Source: Rubrivivax sp. (lineage in GTDB: Bacteria; Pseudomonadota; Gammaproteobacteria; Burkholderiales; Burkholderiaceae_C). Taken from it: a stretch of 64,000 nt of DNA. The stretch is taken from contig SEFA01000030.1 in the NCBI GenBank assembly GCA_004210455.1, forward strand, positions 1 through 64,000, in the 5' to 3' direction. The translations under genes were made by a program, and so were the position numbers. How positions within the stretch are numbered: position 1 is the stretch's first letter; the number at the start of each line of letters is the position of its first letter. Shown here one piece after another: positions 28,988-36,726 of this stretch. The notes below the pieces were generated by a model. That model did not search any database and was not told the origin of the DNA. It saw only the letters and a list, made by a program, of their open reading frames with translations.

Positions 28988-29596
28988 TTACTTGACCAGG
29001 CCTTCGGCCTTCATCGCTTCCTGGACCGCCGGTCGCGCGGCGATCCGGCCGCGGTAGGCGACCAGCTCCGGGTAGGCGGACAGGTCGACGCCGACGTGCT
29101 GGCCCCAGTTCGACACGGTGAACAGGTAGGCGTCGGCCACCGAGAACTGGTCGCCCATCAGGAACTGCTTGCCGGCCAGTTGCCCGTCGACCCACTTGAA
29201 GCGTTCGTGCAGCTTGGTCCGGAAGACGCCCTTGGCGTCGTCGGAGATCGCCGGGTTGAACAGCGGGCTGAAAGTCTTGTGCAGCTCGGTGGTGATGAAG
29301 TTGAGCCACTCCTGCAAGCGGTAGCGCTCCATCGTGCCGTTGGCCGGCGCGAGCTGCTTGTCCGGCGCCTGGTCGGCGATGTACTGGATGATCGCCGGGC
29401 CTTCGCTCAGGCGCTGGCCGTCGTCGAGTTCCAGCAGCGGCACGTAGCCCTTCGGATTGATGCCGTAGTAGTCGGTGCCGTCCTGCAGCTTGTGGGTCTT
29501 GGTGCTGGCCAGGACCGGTTCGAAGGCCAGGCCGGCCTCGCGCAGGACGATGTGGGGCGACAGCGAGCAGGCGCCGGGGCTGTAGTAGAGCTTCAT
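28988..29596 (-). CDS. gstA: Glutathione S-transferase, beta-class-like
   Basis: The 202-residue cytoplasmic protein has the bacterial GST start MKLYYSPGACSLSPHIVLRE, with the Cys10-containing motif of beta-class enzymes. The thioredoxin-like half includes NPKGYVPLLELDDG and the GSH-binding SEGPAIIQYIAD. The C-terminal helical half has GDQFSVADAYLFTVSNW. GGAG precedes the ATG. It would conjugate or reduce electrophiles using glutathione; the substrate is unknown. The divergent neighbour is a MaoC protein. Confidence 0.93.
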   Translation of the reverse strand: MKLYYSPGACSLSPHIVLREAGLAFEPVLASTKTHKLQDGTDYYGINPKGYVPLLELDDGQRLSEGPAIIQYIADQAPDKQLAPANGTMERYRLQEWLNFITTELHKTFSPLFNPAISDDAKGVFRTKLHERFKWVDGQLAGKQFLMGDQFSVADAYLFTVSNWGQHVGVDLSAYPELVAYRGRIAARPAVQEAMKAEGLVK

Positions 29597-29670
29597 GGGG
29601 GGTCTCCTTCAGGGGCATCGATCGTACTCGTACAGTCGGCCGATCGACATCGCGTCCAAAGGTCCTCTCC

Positions 29671-30150
29671 ATGAGCACTGCTTCCCCCGCCAAGACCTAT
29701 GCGTTCGAGGATTTCACCGTCGGCCAGGTGCGAGAGTTCGGCTCGCGCCTGGTCGATCGCGAGGAAGGTCTCGCCTTCGCGGCCGCCTACGATCCGCAGC
29801 CGCTGCACCTCGACGAAGCCGCCGCCGAAGCCTCGGTTCTGGGCGGGCTGTCGATCAGCGGCTGGCAGACCTGCGCGCTGGTCATGCGCATGATGTGCGA
29901 CGCCTACCTGCTGGACTCCACCAGCCAGGGGTCGCCGGGCATCGACAACCTGCGCTGGCTCAAGCCCGTGCGTCCCGGCGACACGCTGCGCGTGCGCATG
30001 ACCGTGCAGGAGACCAAGGCCAGCCGCAGCCGTCCGACGATCGGCCTGGTGCGTTCGAGTTGGGAAGTCTTCAACCAGAAGGACGAACAGGTCATGACCA
30101 TGGCGGGTTGGGGGATGTTCGGTCGCAGGGAAAGCAGTTCCGGAAGCTGA
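29671..30150 (+). CDS. MaoC-family hot-dog-fold hydratase
   Basis: The 159-residue protein has the hot-dog fold plan of MaoC/(R)-specific enoyl-CoA hydratases: an FEDFTVGQVREFGSRLV start, the catalytic-region DPQPLHLDEAAAEAS near residues 41-55, and GIDNLRWLKPVRPGDTLRVR near 90-109. The usual D-x4-H motif is present as Asp41...His46. It would hydrate a CoA-linked enoyl substrate in the cytoplasm. No fatty acid operon surrounds it, so the physiological substrate is open. Confidence 0.88.
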   Translation: MSTASPAKTYAFEDFTVGQVREFGSRLVDREEGLAFAAAYDPQPLHLDEAAAEASVLGGLSISGWQTCALVMRMMCDAYLLDSTSQGSPGIDNLRWLKPVRPGDTLRVRMTVQETKASRSRPTIGLVRSSWEVFNQKDEQVMTMAGWGMFGRRESSSGS

Positions 30151-30216
30151 CCGAAGGCACCCCGCCACGCGCCTCCCGCTCGCCATAATCGCCGGGCACG
30201 ATGGAGGAGCGAGTTG

Positions 30217-31788
30217 ATGACGATGCGTCCCGGGGCAAGCCCTGCCCCCCGAGCCCGGCCGTTCCGCGCCCGGCCCCCGATGGCGACGGTCGCCGCCTTC
30301 GCGGTGTTGGCCGTGACGGCCGCGTTCTCCGGCGGCGCCTGGGCCGCGACCGAGGTGTCCCCGCAGCCGCTGCAGCCGTGCCGCGTGGAGGGCGTCGCCA
30401 CCGAGGTGTTGTGCGGCAGCATCCAACGTCCACTGGATCCCGCCCGACCTGACGGCGTCCGCATCGACGTGCGCTACGTCGTGGTGCCCGCGCTGGCGCG
30501 CAACAAGCTTCCGGACCCGGTCCTGCTGCTTGCCGGCGGTCCCGGGCAGAGCGCCATCGCCCTGACGGCCAGCGTGATGCCGCGGCTGTCCCGCTTGAAC
30601 TATCGCCGCGACCTGGTGTTCATCGATCAGCGCGGCACGGGACGCTCGGCGCCGCTGGCCTGCCCGGACAACGACAGTCGCAGCCTCGACGAACTGCTCA
30701 AACCCGGCGCCAAGGTCCGGCTGCTGGAACAGTGTCGCGACGCGCTGAAGCAGTTGCCCTACGGCGACCTGCGCTTCTTCACGACGACGATCGCCATGCA
30801 GGACATGGACGCCGTCCGTGCTGCGCTCCGGGTCGAGCGCTGGAACCTCGTCGGCGCGTCCTACGGCACGCGCGCGGCGCTTGAATATCAGCGGCAGTTC
30901 CCCGATCGCGTGCGACGCAGCGTCATCGACGGCGTCGCGCCGCCCGACATGGTGCTGCCGGTGACGTTCTCTCAGGATTCGCAGCGTGCGCTGGACGCCG
31001 TGTTCGCCGCCTGTGCCGCCGATGCGGCCTGCGCCGCGCGTTTCCCGGGTCTCCAGTCCGAATGGCACGGCCTGCTCAAGAGCCTGCCGCGCAAGGTCTC
31101 GTTCACGCATCCGGTGACTGGACGTCCGGAAGAAGCCACGCTGACCCGGGAAGGCCTGCTCGGTCTGGTCCGACCTCCGCTGTATGCGCCCAGCGTGGCC
31201 GCAGCGCTGCCGGCCGCGCTGCACGAGGCGTCGTCGGGACGCTTCGACGCGCTGGCCGGTCTGGCCGGCCAGTTGGGCGGCGGCTCGCGCGCGATGCGGA
31301 TCTTCGAAGGCATGCACTTCTCCGTCGTCTGCGCCGAGGACGCGCCGCGCATCGCGGCGTCGACCGAGACGCCCTCGCCAGACTTCGGCACGCTGGACCG
31401 CGATCTCTACGCCCGTGTCTGCAGCGCCTGGCCGCGCGGCGAGGTGCAGCCGGCGTTCTACACGATGCCCCCGGCGAAGACCCCGGTCCTGCTCACCAGC
31501 GGCGGCAACGATCCCGCCACGCCGGAGCGGCACGGGCAGCGCGTCAAGGTCGCGCTGGGCGACCAGGCCCGTCACGTCGTGGTCGGTGCCGCCGGTCACG
31601 GCGTCGCGCTGACCCTACCCTGCCTGCGCGACGTGCTGTTCCGCTTCATCGACGCGCCGCGCGACGCCGATGCGCTCCAGGTGGACGCGAGTTGCGCCAA
31701 GGGCGTCCCCCGTCCGCCCGCATTCCTTCCCCCCACGCCGGCGGCCATGGCGGCCGCCGCCTCCGCCGCCCGGGAGTCCGCCCGATGA
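30217..31788 (+). CDS. Exported alpha/beta hydrolase of the TAP/proline-iminopeptidase type
   Basis: The 523-residue protein follows GGAGGAG and has an N-terminal hydrophobic export segment ending about residue 44 (FSGGAWAATEV). The alpha/beta hydrolase core shows the oxyanion loop LLAGGPGQSA, the nucleophile elbow VGASYGTRAA, the acid in TSGGNDPATP and the histidine in GAAGHGVAL. The C-terminal TAP-like domain is typical of tripeptidyl aminopeptidases. It probably hydrolyses peptides or esters in the periplasm. Its stop overlaps the ABC ATPase start (ATGA), so the three genes form an operon. Confidence 0.87.
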   Translation: MTMRPGASPAPRARPFRARPPMATVAAFAVLAVTAAFSGGAWAATEVSPQPLQPCRVEGVATEVLCGSIQRPLDPARPDGVRIDVRYVVVPALARNKLPDPVLLLAGGPGQSAIALTASVMPRLSRLNYRRDLVFIDQRGTGRSAPLACPDNDSRSLDELLKPGAKVRLLEQCRDALKQLPYGDLRFFTTTIAMQDMDAVRAALRVERWNLVGASYGTRAALEYQRQFPDRVRRSVIDGVAPPDMVLPVTFSQDSQRALDAVFAACAADAACAARFPGLQSEWHGLLKSLPRKVSFTHPVTGRPEEATLTREGLLGLVRPPLYAPSVAAALPAALHEASSGRFDALAGLAGQLGGGSRAMRIFEGMHFSVVCAEDAPRIAASTETPSPDFGTLDRDLYARVCSAWPRGEVQPAFYTMPPAKTPVLLTSGGNDPATPERHGQRVKVALGDQARHVVVGAAGHGVALTLPCLRDVLFRFIDAPRDADALQVDASCAKGVPRPPAFLPPTPAAMAAAASAARESAR

Positions 31789-32594
31789 TCCGCCTGCATG
31801 CGCTCCACAAGGCCTTCCAGACGCGCGGAGGCGGCTCGCTGAGTTCGCTGTTCGGCAAGAAGGGTCAGGCCCGCACGGTCGTCGCCGTCGAGCATCTGAG
31901 CCTCGACGCGCCCAACGGCCGCATCACCGGACTGCTCGGCCCCAACGGCGCGGGGAAGACCACCTCGCTGCGGATGCTCGCCGGCCTCTTCCCACCCGAC
32001 CAGGGCAGCATCGAGGTCGACGGCCTCGACGTGCTCAGGCAGCCCCGCGCGGCGCTGGCGCGCATGGGGATCCTCGGCGACGCGCATGGCCTCTACCCGC
32101 GGCTCACGGCGCGCGAGAACATCGTCTACTTCGCGCGACTGCAGGACATGCCGATGGATGAGGCGCAGGCGCGGGCGGAGTCGCTCGCCGAGCTGCTGGA
32201 CCTGCGGGCCGTCCTCGATCGCCGCGCCGAAGGCTTCAGCCAGGGAGAGCGGATGAAGACTGCGCTGGCCCGCGCGCTCGTCCACGACCCGGCCAACATC
32301 GTGCTGGACGAGCCCACCAACGGCCTGGATGTCGTCGCCACGCGCGCGCTGCGCGAGGTGCTGCGCCATCTGCGCTCCCCCGAAGGCGGCGGCAAGTGCA
32401 TCGTCTTCTCCAGCCACATCATGCAGGAGGTGGAACAGCTCTGCGACCAGGTTGTGGTCATGTCACACGGACGCTCGGTCGCGACGGGCACCGTCGACGG
32501 CCTGCTCGCGCAGACGGGTCGCCAGCGTTTCGAGGACGCCTTCGTCGACCTCGCCTTCCCTGAAGTCGCGCCCGCGCGCCTGGAGTCCGCATGA
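31785..32594 (+). CDS. natA: ABC transporter ATP-binding protein, NatA-like
   Basis: The 269-residue ATPase has Walker A GPNGAGKTT near residues 51-59, the signature FSQGERMK near 152-159 and Walker B NIVLDEPTNGLD near 172-183. An insert before the Walker A (GGGSLSSLFGKKGQARTVVA) is typical of NatA-type proteins. It powers the ABC-2 permease encoded next, with which it overlaps by four bases. Relatives export sodium ions, drugs or peptides; the cargo here is unknown. Confidence 0.88.
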   Translation: MIRLHALHKAFQTRGGGSLSSLFGKKGQARTVVAVEHLSLDAPNGRITGLLGPNGAGKTTSLRMLAGLFPPDQGSIEVDGLDVLRQPRAALARMGILGDAHGLYPRLTARENIVYFARLQDMPMDEAQARAESLAELLDLRAVLDRRAEGFSQGERMKTALARALVHDPANIVLDEPTNGLDVVATRALREVLRHLRSPEGGGKCIVFSSHIMQEVEQLCDQVVVMSHGRSVATGTVDGLLAQTGRQRFEDAFVDLAFPEVAPARLESA

Positions 32595-33769
32595 ACGGTC
32601 CGTTCTTCAAAGCCTTCCGCACGGTCTTCGCCAAGGAGATCGTCGACGCGCTCCGCGACCGCCGCACGCTGCTGCGCCTGCTCATCCCGTCGATCCTGAT
32701 GGGGCCGCTGATGCTGGTCCTCATGTCGGGCCTGGCAGCCTCGCTGCAGGAGCGCGCGGAGCAGCGCGAGGTGCTCGTGGCGGGCATCGAGCACGCGCCG
32801 ACCCTGCGCAACTACATCGAACGCCAGACCTACACGATCAAGGCCGCGCCCGCCGACTACGAGAAGCGGCTGCGCGACTCGAAACTTGCCGACCCGGTAC
32901 TGGTCGTGCCGGCGGACTTCGAGACGCTGCTGGCCGGGGGCGAACCGGCGACGGTCGAGATCGTCAGCGACAGCGCGAACCAGCGCGCCGAAGCCGGCGT
33001 CGGGGCGCTCGGCCGACTGCTGCAGGGCTTCAGCACCGAGCGCGCGACGCTGACGCTGGCGATGCGCGGCATCGGCGCGCAGCAGCTGCGTCCGATCGAC
33101 GTCCAGGAACGCGATCTGGCCAGCATGCAGGCGCGCTCGACGCGGCTCACGCAGATGCTGCCGATGTTCATCATGATGGCCGTGCTCTACGGCGCGCTGA
33201 CCGCTGCGCTCGACAGCACCGCCGGCGAGCGCGAGCGCGGTTCGCTCGAGCCCTTGCTGGTCAATCCGGCGCCGCATTCGGCCATCGTCGCGGGCAAGTG
33301 GGCTGCCGTCCTGATGGCGGGGCTGCTGGTGGCGGTGCTCTCCAACCTCAGCTTCCTGCCCGGCCAGTGGCTGATGCGCAGCGACGCGCTGGCGGCGATG
33401 TTCCAGTTCGGATGGGGCGAGGCGCTGCGCTTCCTGCTGCTGCAGATTCCGCTCGGCGCAGGGCTCTCCGCGGTGCTGATGGCGCTGGCGATCCGCACCA
33501 AGACCTTCAAGGAAGCGCAGGCCAGCACGACGCTCGTCATCACCGCGATCGCGCTGACGCCGATGGTGGCGATCGTCAATCCGGGCGGCGAGGCCTCCTG
33601 GCACCTGTGGGTGCCGGGGCTGGGTCAGAACCAGCTCATGATGCAGGTGCTCAAGGGCGAGCCGCTGACATTCGCCAAGGTGATGCCGACAGTGATCGTC
33701 GGCGCCGCGCTCACGTTCGGCGGGCTGGCGCTGGTGGCCCGCTCGATGCGCGCGGCGGTGGCGCGATGA
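32591..33769 (+). CDS. natB: ABC-2 type permease, NatB-like
   Basis: The 392-residue membrane protein has one N-terminal helix (LLRLLIPSILMGPLMLVLMSG), a large extracytoplasmic loop of about 150 residues, then five or six C-terminal helices starting at LPMFIMMAVLYGALTAAL. The segment STAGERERGSLEPLLVNP is characteristic of the NatB/ABC-2 family. It begins inside the ATPase stop (ATGA). The operon with an exported hydrolase suggests export of a compound or ion linked to that enzyme, which remains a guess. Confidence 0.88.
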   Translation: MNGPFFKAFRTVFAKEIVDALRDRRTLLRLLIPSILMGPLMLVLMSGLAASLQERAEQREVLVAGIEHAPTLRNYIERQTYTIKAAPADYEKRLRDSKLADPVLVVPADFETLLAGGEPATVEIVSDSANQRAEAGVGALGRLLQGFSTERATLTLAMRGIGAQQLRPIDVQERDLASMQARSTRLTQMLPMFIMMAVLYGALTAALDSTAGERERGSLEPLLVNPAPHSAIVAGKWAAVLMAGLLVAVLSNLSFLPGQWLMRSDALAAMFQFGWGEALRFLLLQIPLGAGLSAVLMALAIRTKTFKEAQASTTLVITAIALTPMVAIVNPGGEASWHLWVPGLGQNQLMMQVLKGEPLTFAKVMPTVIVGAALTFGGLALVARSMRAAVAR

Positions 33770-33799
33770 GCGGGCGATGGGGCCGCGGCGTTGACGGCT

Positions 33800-34045
33800 T
33801 CAGTGGCGCGTGGCGAGCGCCAGTTGGACCTGCTCCTGCCACGGCAGCATGTGCACGATGCCGTTGAGCTGGATGGCCGATTCGATCGGCGCGAGCACCT
33901 CGCCCTCGCAGTTCAGGAACTGCATGTTGGTCACGAGCGCCATCGGATCGACCATCGACACGAGACCGTAAGGCATGCGGACCCAGTCCCACGCCACGCC
34001 GGCCGCACCGAACTCGGATTCGCCGCTCCACAGGGTTTGCCCCAT
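33800..34045 (-). CDS. Small conserved-looking hypothetical protein
   Basis: The 81-residue frame starts at an ATG with GAGGA eleven bases upstream. The sequence is mixed and ordered-looking (TLWSGESEFGAAGVAWDWVR, then MPYGLVSMVDPMALVTNMQF) and has no signal peptide or membrane segment. I do not recognise a domain. The upstream in-frame extension to 34171 lacks a good ribosome site. It is divergent from the luxR locus. Confidence 0.55.
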   Translation of the reverse strand: MGQTLWSGESEFGAAGVAWDWVRMPYGLVSMVDPMALVTNMQFLNCEGEVLAPIESAIQLNGIVHMLPWQEQVQLALATRH

Positions 34046-34170
34046 GGCCGGGTGATCCTCGTCTCCCGTCACCAACACGCGCGTGCTCAAATGCGCGAAC
34101 TGTAAGCGGGGCAAACGCTGCACATCACACAATATTCGCGGCCACGCGTACACAATCCAAGCTGGTGTCA

Positions 34171-34199
34171 TTGTCAGAATTGTTTGGTTTGGCTATTGC
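34171..34199 (+). promoter_or_regulatory. Candidate sigma-70 promoter upstream of luxR
   Basis: TTGTCA at 34171-34176 and TATTGC at 34194-34199 are separated by 17 bases, in an AT-richer stretch than the surroundings. It lies about 205 bases before the luxR start, leaving a long leader that contains three dyads. Confidence 0.45.
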
Positions 34200-34225
34200 G
34201 GATCGGCGGTTGCTGCTTCTCCCCT

Positions 34226-34243
34226 TGACCAGAAGTGTGGTCA
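34226..34243. promoter_or_regulatory. Perfect 18-base dyad TGACCA-N6-TGGTCA in the luxR leader
   Basis: TGACCA at 34226-34231 is mirrored by TGGTCA at 34238-34243. It lies just downstream of the candidate luxR promoter, where a repressor could block transcription. Size and spacing suit a dimeric regulator. The binding protein is unknown. Confidence 0.5.
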
Positions 34244-34263
34244 CGAAGCGGTCGACTCGCCAG

Positions 34264-34279
34264 CTGTAAACCCTGTCAG
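34264..34279. promoter_or_regulatory. Lux-box-like half-conserved dyad and nearby palindrome upstream of luxR
   Basis: CTGT at 34264-34267 and TCAG at 34276-34279 flank eight bases. Twelve of 16 bases match the lux-box-like element found between luxR and the peptide gene. A perfect ten-base palindrome, GTCACGTGAC, follows at 34292-34301. Together they suggest autoregulation of luxR. Confidence 0.35.
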
Positions 34280-34403
34280 GGGCGTGAATGCGTCACGTGA
34301 CCTATGCGGCCCATGCGGGCGCGTGGCGGATCACAGACAGGCGAGCAGGTCCGCCTCAGCGACCGAAGAGGCCCACTAGGCCGGCCACGGGCCGGAGCGA
34401 TCA

Positions 34404-35117
34404 ATGCTGCAAGGCGGTTATCAATCAGTCCTGGAAGCGCGCTCACGCGATGAATTTCGCAGTGAGGTGATCCGCTTCGCGCAAAAGCTGGACTTCCAGA
34501 CGGTCTCGGCCATCACGGTCGTCGACCACACGCTGGCCGAGACCGAGTTCATCACCATCGACAACTGTCCCGACGGTTATGCGGAGGTGATGCACGCGCC
34601 GGAATTCGGCCGCCGCGATCCGGTGATGCAGCACTGCAAGCGCAACAGCATGCCGATCGTGTGGGACCGCCAGACCTACGCGCGCCACGGCGCGAGCGAC
34701 ATCTGGGAATCGCAGGCGCAATTCGGCTACAGCACCGGCATCTGCCTGGCGCTGCACTTGCCGGAGGGCCGGCATTTCGTGCTCGGCGTCGATCGCGACC
34801 AGCCGCTGCCGAGCGACTCGGGTCAACTGACGCGCATGGTCGCGGATCTGCAGCTGTTCGCCGTGCACGCGGTGGACACGGCGCTTCGCGTGCTGCTGCC
34901 CGAAGAGAAGGTCACCGAATCGCCGCGCCTCACGCCGCGCGAACTCGAATGCCTGCATTGGACGATGGAAGGCAAGACCGCCTGGGAAGTCGGCGCCATC
35001 CTCAGCATCACCGAACGTACCGCCGTCCTGCACATCAACAACGCGATGCACAAGCTGGCGTGTTCGAACAAGCACCAGGCGGTGCTCAAGGCCCTGCGGC
35101 TCGGCCTGATTCGCTGA
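34404..35117 (+). CDS. LuxR-family regulator with autoinducer-binding domain, without a LuxI partner
   Basis: The 237-residue protein starts after GGAG with six-base spacing. Residues about 15-165 form an autoinducer-binding domain; residues about 174-235 form the LuxR helix-turn-helix (LTPRELECLHWTMEGKTAWE, then GAILSITERTAVLHINNAMH). The Asp-Pro pair (72-73), the second tryptophan (Trp87) and Gly112 of the AHL pocket are kept. The positions equal to TraR Trp57 and Tyr61 appear as Tyr59 and Met63, so the ligand may not be a normal AHL. No AHL synthase is in the window. A lux-box-like site follows, then the secreted-peptide operon that it probably controls. Confidence 0.9.
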   Translation: MLQGGYQSVLEARSRDEFRSEVIRFAQKLDFQTVSAITVVDHTLAETEFITIDNCPDGYAEVMHAPEFGRRDPVMQHCKRNSMPIVWDRQTYARHGASDIWESQAQFGYSTGICLALHLPEGRHFVLGVDRDQPLPSDSGQLTRMVADLQLFAVHAVDTALRVLLPEEKVTESPRLTPRELECLHWTMEGKTAWEVGAILSITERTAVLHINNAMHKLACSNKHQAVLKALRLGLIR

Positions 35118-35144
35118 TGCTGCCTTCGGCGCCAGCTTGTAAAC

Positions 35145-35190
35145 ACTGTAAGAGCTGACAGTTATGCGGGCGTCTGCGCGCTGCTTCAAT
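35145..35190 (+). promoter_or_regulatory. Lux-box-like operator and -10 element of the peptide operon
   Basis: ACTGT at 35145-35149 and ACAGT at 35158-35162 form a dyad with eight bases between, the same CTGT-N8-ACAG geometry as the classic lux box. TTCAAT at 35185-35190 is a reasonable -10 element. A start site near 35197 would put the dyad centre near -43, the usual place for LuxR-activated promoters, and would leave a leader of about 46 bases before the peptide start. Confidence 0.6.
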
Positions 35191-35242
35191 CCGTTCCGTG
35201 CTCAACACTTTCCTGGGCACGTCACCGAATCTGGAGCCTCTC

Positions 35243-35428
35243 ATGCAAGCCCAACCGCAAAACGTCGCTGTCAACACGCAAGTCGAAGAAGGTCTGGTCG
35301 AGTTGGACCTGCAATCTCTCGTGCATGTCGGCGGCGGCGCTCCCAAGGGCACCTGGCTGGTGGGCCAATCGGTCCTCGTCGACGTGTCCGCCGCGGAAGT
35401 CGAACCCGCGCCGAAGGGCACCTGGTAA
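35243..35428 (+). CDS. Double-glycine precursor peptide with identical hexapeptide at both ends of the mature part
   Basis: The 61-residue peptide starts at an ATG with GGAG six bases upstream. The leader ends VELDLQSLVHVGGG; with cleavage after Gly32, hydrophobic residues fall at -12 (Leu21), -7 (Leu26) and -4 (Val29), as in substrates of C39 peptidase exporters. The mature 29 residues begin APKGTWLVGQSVLV and end EVEPAPKGTW, so APKGTW occupies residues 33-38 and 56-61. It has no cysteine, is short, and has net charge near -1, unlike most cationic bacteriocins. The adaptor and C39 exporter genes follow directly. A secreted signal or an unmodified bacteriocin are both possible. An in-frame GTG at 35198 is a less likely start. 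Confidence 0.75.
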   Translation: MQAQPQNVAVNTQVEEGLVELDLQSLVHVGGGAPKGTWLVGQSVLVDVSAAEVEPAPKGTW

Positions 35429-35441
35429 GCCGCTTCAACGC

Positions 35442-35461
35442 TGCGAACGGTCAGGTTCGCA
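35442..35461 (+). other. Intercistronic hairpin between the peptide and adaptor genes
   Basis: TGCGAAC pairs perfectly with GTTCGCA across the loop GGTCAG, 13 bases after the peptide stop. There is no T-run. Such hairpins often let the peptide be made in excess over its exporter by partial termination or 3'-end protection. Confidence 0.55.
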
Positions 35462-35478
35462 ACAAGGCGTAGCAAATC

Positions 35479-36726
35479 GTGGTGGCGCTGTTCCGCGCTG
35501 AGGCGCAAGCCTCGCAGCAGCAGGCCTGGCTGGGATCGGTGCAATTGCATCGGCCGACCACGTTGAAATGGCTGAGCATCCTGGCGCTGGGCGGCGTGAT
35601 CGCCGTCGGGACCTTCCTGTTCAGTACCGAATACACCCGCAAGGCCCGCGTGAACGGACTGCTGGTGCCGGAGCGGGGGGTCATGCGGCTGAGCGTGCCG
35701 CAGAGCGCCACGGTCATGGCACGACCCGTCCAGGATGGGCAGCAGGTGCGCGAAGGCGACGTGCTGTTCGTGTTGTCGCTCGACAGCGCCAACCCGACCG
35801 GCGACGGCCTGTCACGGACCTTGAAGGATCGCGAGTCATCGCTGGGCGCGGCGCAGGCACAGCAGCGGGAACTTGCGCAGAGCCAGGCGGCGTCGCTGAA
35901 AGCGCGGATCGCCACGCTCGCATCCACACTGCAGCAGGCTGATGCCGAGCTGCAGCTGCATGCCCAGCGCGAAGCGCTGGCGCAGCAGAGCCTGGGACGG
36001 CTCGAGTCGCTGGCGAAAGACCAGTTCGTCTCGAGCGCCCAGGTCCAGACCAAGCGGGAGGAGTTGCTTGGCTTGCAGGCCCAACGGCAGGCACTGGCGC
36101 GAGAGCGCGAGAACCTGCAGCGGGAGGCGTTGGGCTTGCAAGCTGAGCTTCAGGCGATCCCCTTGAAGGCGCAGGTCCGGCAGGGGGAACTCGCCCGGGA
36201 CATCGCCGCGCTGCAGGCGCAGGGCGTGGAGAACGAAGCGCGCCGCCGCCTCGTGCTGCGCGCCCCCAGCGACGGACAGATGAGCACGGTGCTCGCCGAG
36301 CCCGGACAGGTCGTGCAGGCCGGTACCCAGCTCGCCGCCCTGCTCCCCGCGCATACGCCGCTGCAGGCACATCTCTACGCCCCGTCCAGTGCCGTCGGTT
36401 TCCTGCGGCCGCATCAGGCGGTGCTGCTGCGCTATCAGGCGTTCCCGTACCAGAAATTCGGCCAGCAGCAGGGCGAGGTGCTGCAGGTCTCGCGCACACC
36501 GCTGCAGGCGGCCGAACTCGCGCAACTCGGTCTGCCCGCCGCGATGGCACAGGGCGAGCCGATGTATCGCATCACCGTGCAACTGCAGCGCCAATCGGTC
36601 GAGGCTTACGGCCAGGACCAGACGCTCAGCCCCGGTATGCTGCTCGAAGCCGACGTGCTGCTTGAGCGGCGCCGCCTGATCGAATGGATCTTCGAACCGC
36701 TGCTGAGCCTCGTACGCCGTGTCTGA
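35479..36726 (+). CDS. HlyD-type periplasmic adaptor of the peptide exporter
   Basis: The 415-residue protein must start at GTG (35479 or 35482), because an in-frame TAG lies six bases upstream. One membrane helix spans about residues 31-49 (WLSILALGGVIAVGTFLF). A lipoyl-like half (VMARPVQDGQQVREGDVLFV) and a long Gln/Ala/Leu-rich coiled coil (about 105-245) follow, then the second lipoyl half (RAPSDGQMSTVLAEPGQVVQ) and a beta-barrel domain. It would link the inner-membrane exporter to an outer-membrane channel such as TolC, which is not encoded here. It overlaps the exporter gene by eight bases. Confidence 0.9.
   Translation: MVALFRAEAQASQQQAWLGSVQLHRPTTLKWLSILALGGVIAVGTFLFSTEYTRKARVNGLLVPERGVMRLSVPQSATVMARPVQDGQQVREGDVLFVLSLDSANPTGDGLSRTLKDRESSLGAAQAQQRELAQSQAASLKARIATLASTLQQADAELQLHAQREALAQQSLGRLESLAKDQFVSSAQVQTKREELLGLQAQRQALARERENLQREALGLQAELQAIPLKAQVRQGELARDIAALQAQGVENEARRRLVLRAPSDGQMSTVLAEPGQVVQAGTQLAALLPAHTPLQAHLYAPSSAVGFLRPHQAVLLRYQAFPYQKFGQQQGEVLQVSRTPLQAAELAQLGLPAAMAQGEPMYRITVQLQRQSVEAYGQDQTLSPGMLLEADVLLERRRLIEWIFEPLLSLVRRV

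Noticed and set aside
29593-31599. Long minus-strand frame opposite MaoC and the hydrolase genes
   Set aside because: It spans two convincing plus-strand genes and their gap, and shows only shadow-type composition.
35198-35242. GTG-started 15-residue extension of the precursor peptide
   Set aside because: It falls at or just after the predicted transcription start, lacks a ribosome site, and the ATG at 35243 has GGAG at ideal spacing.
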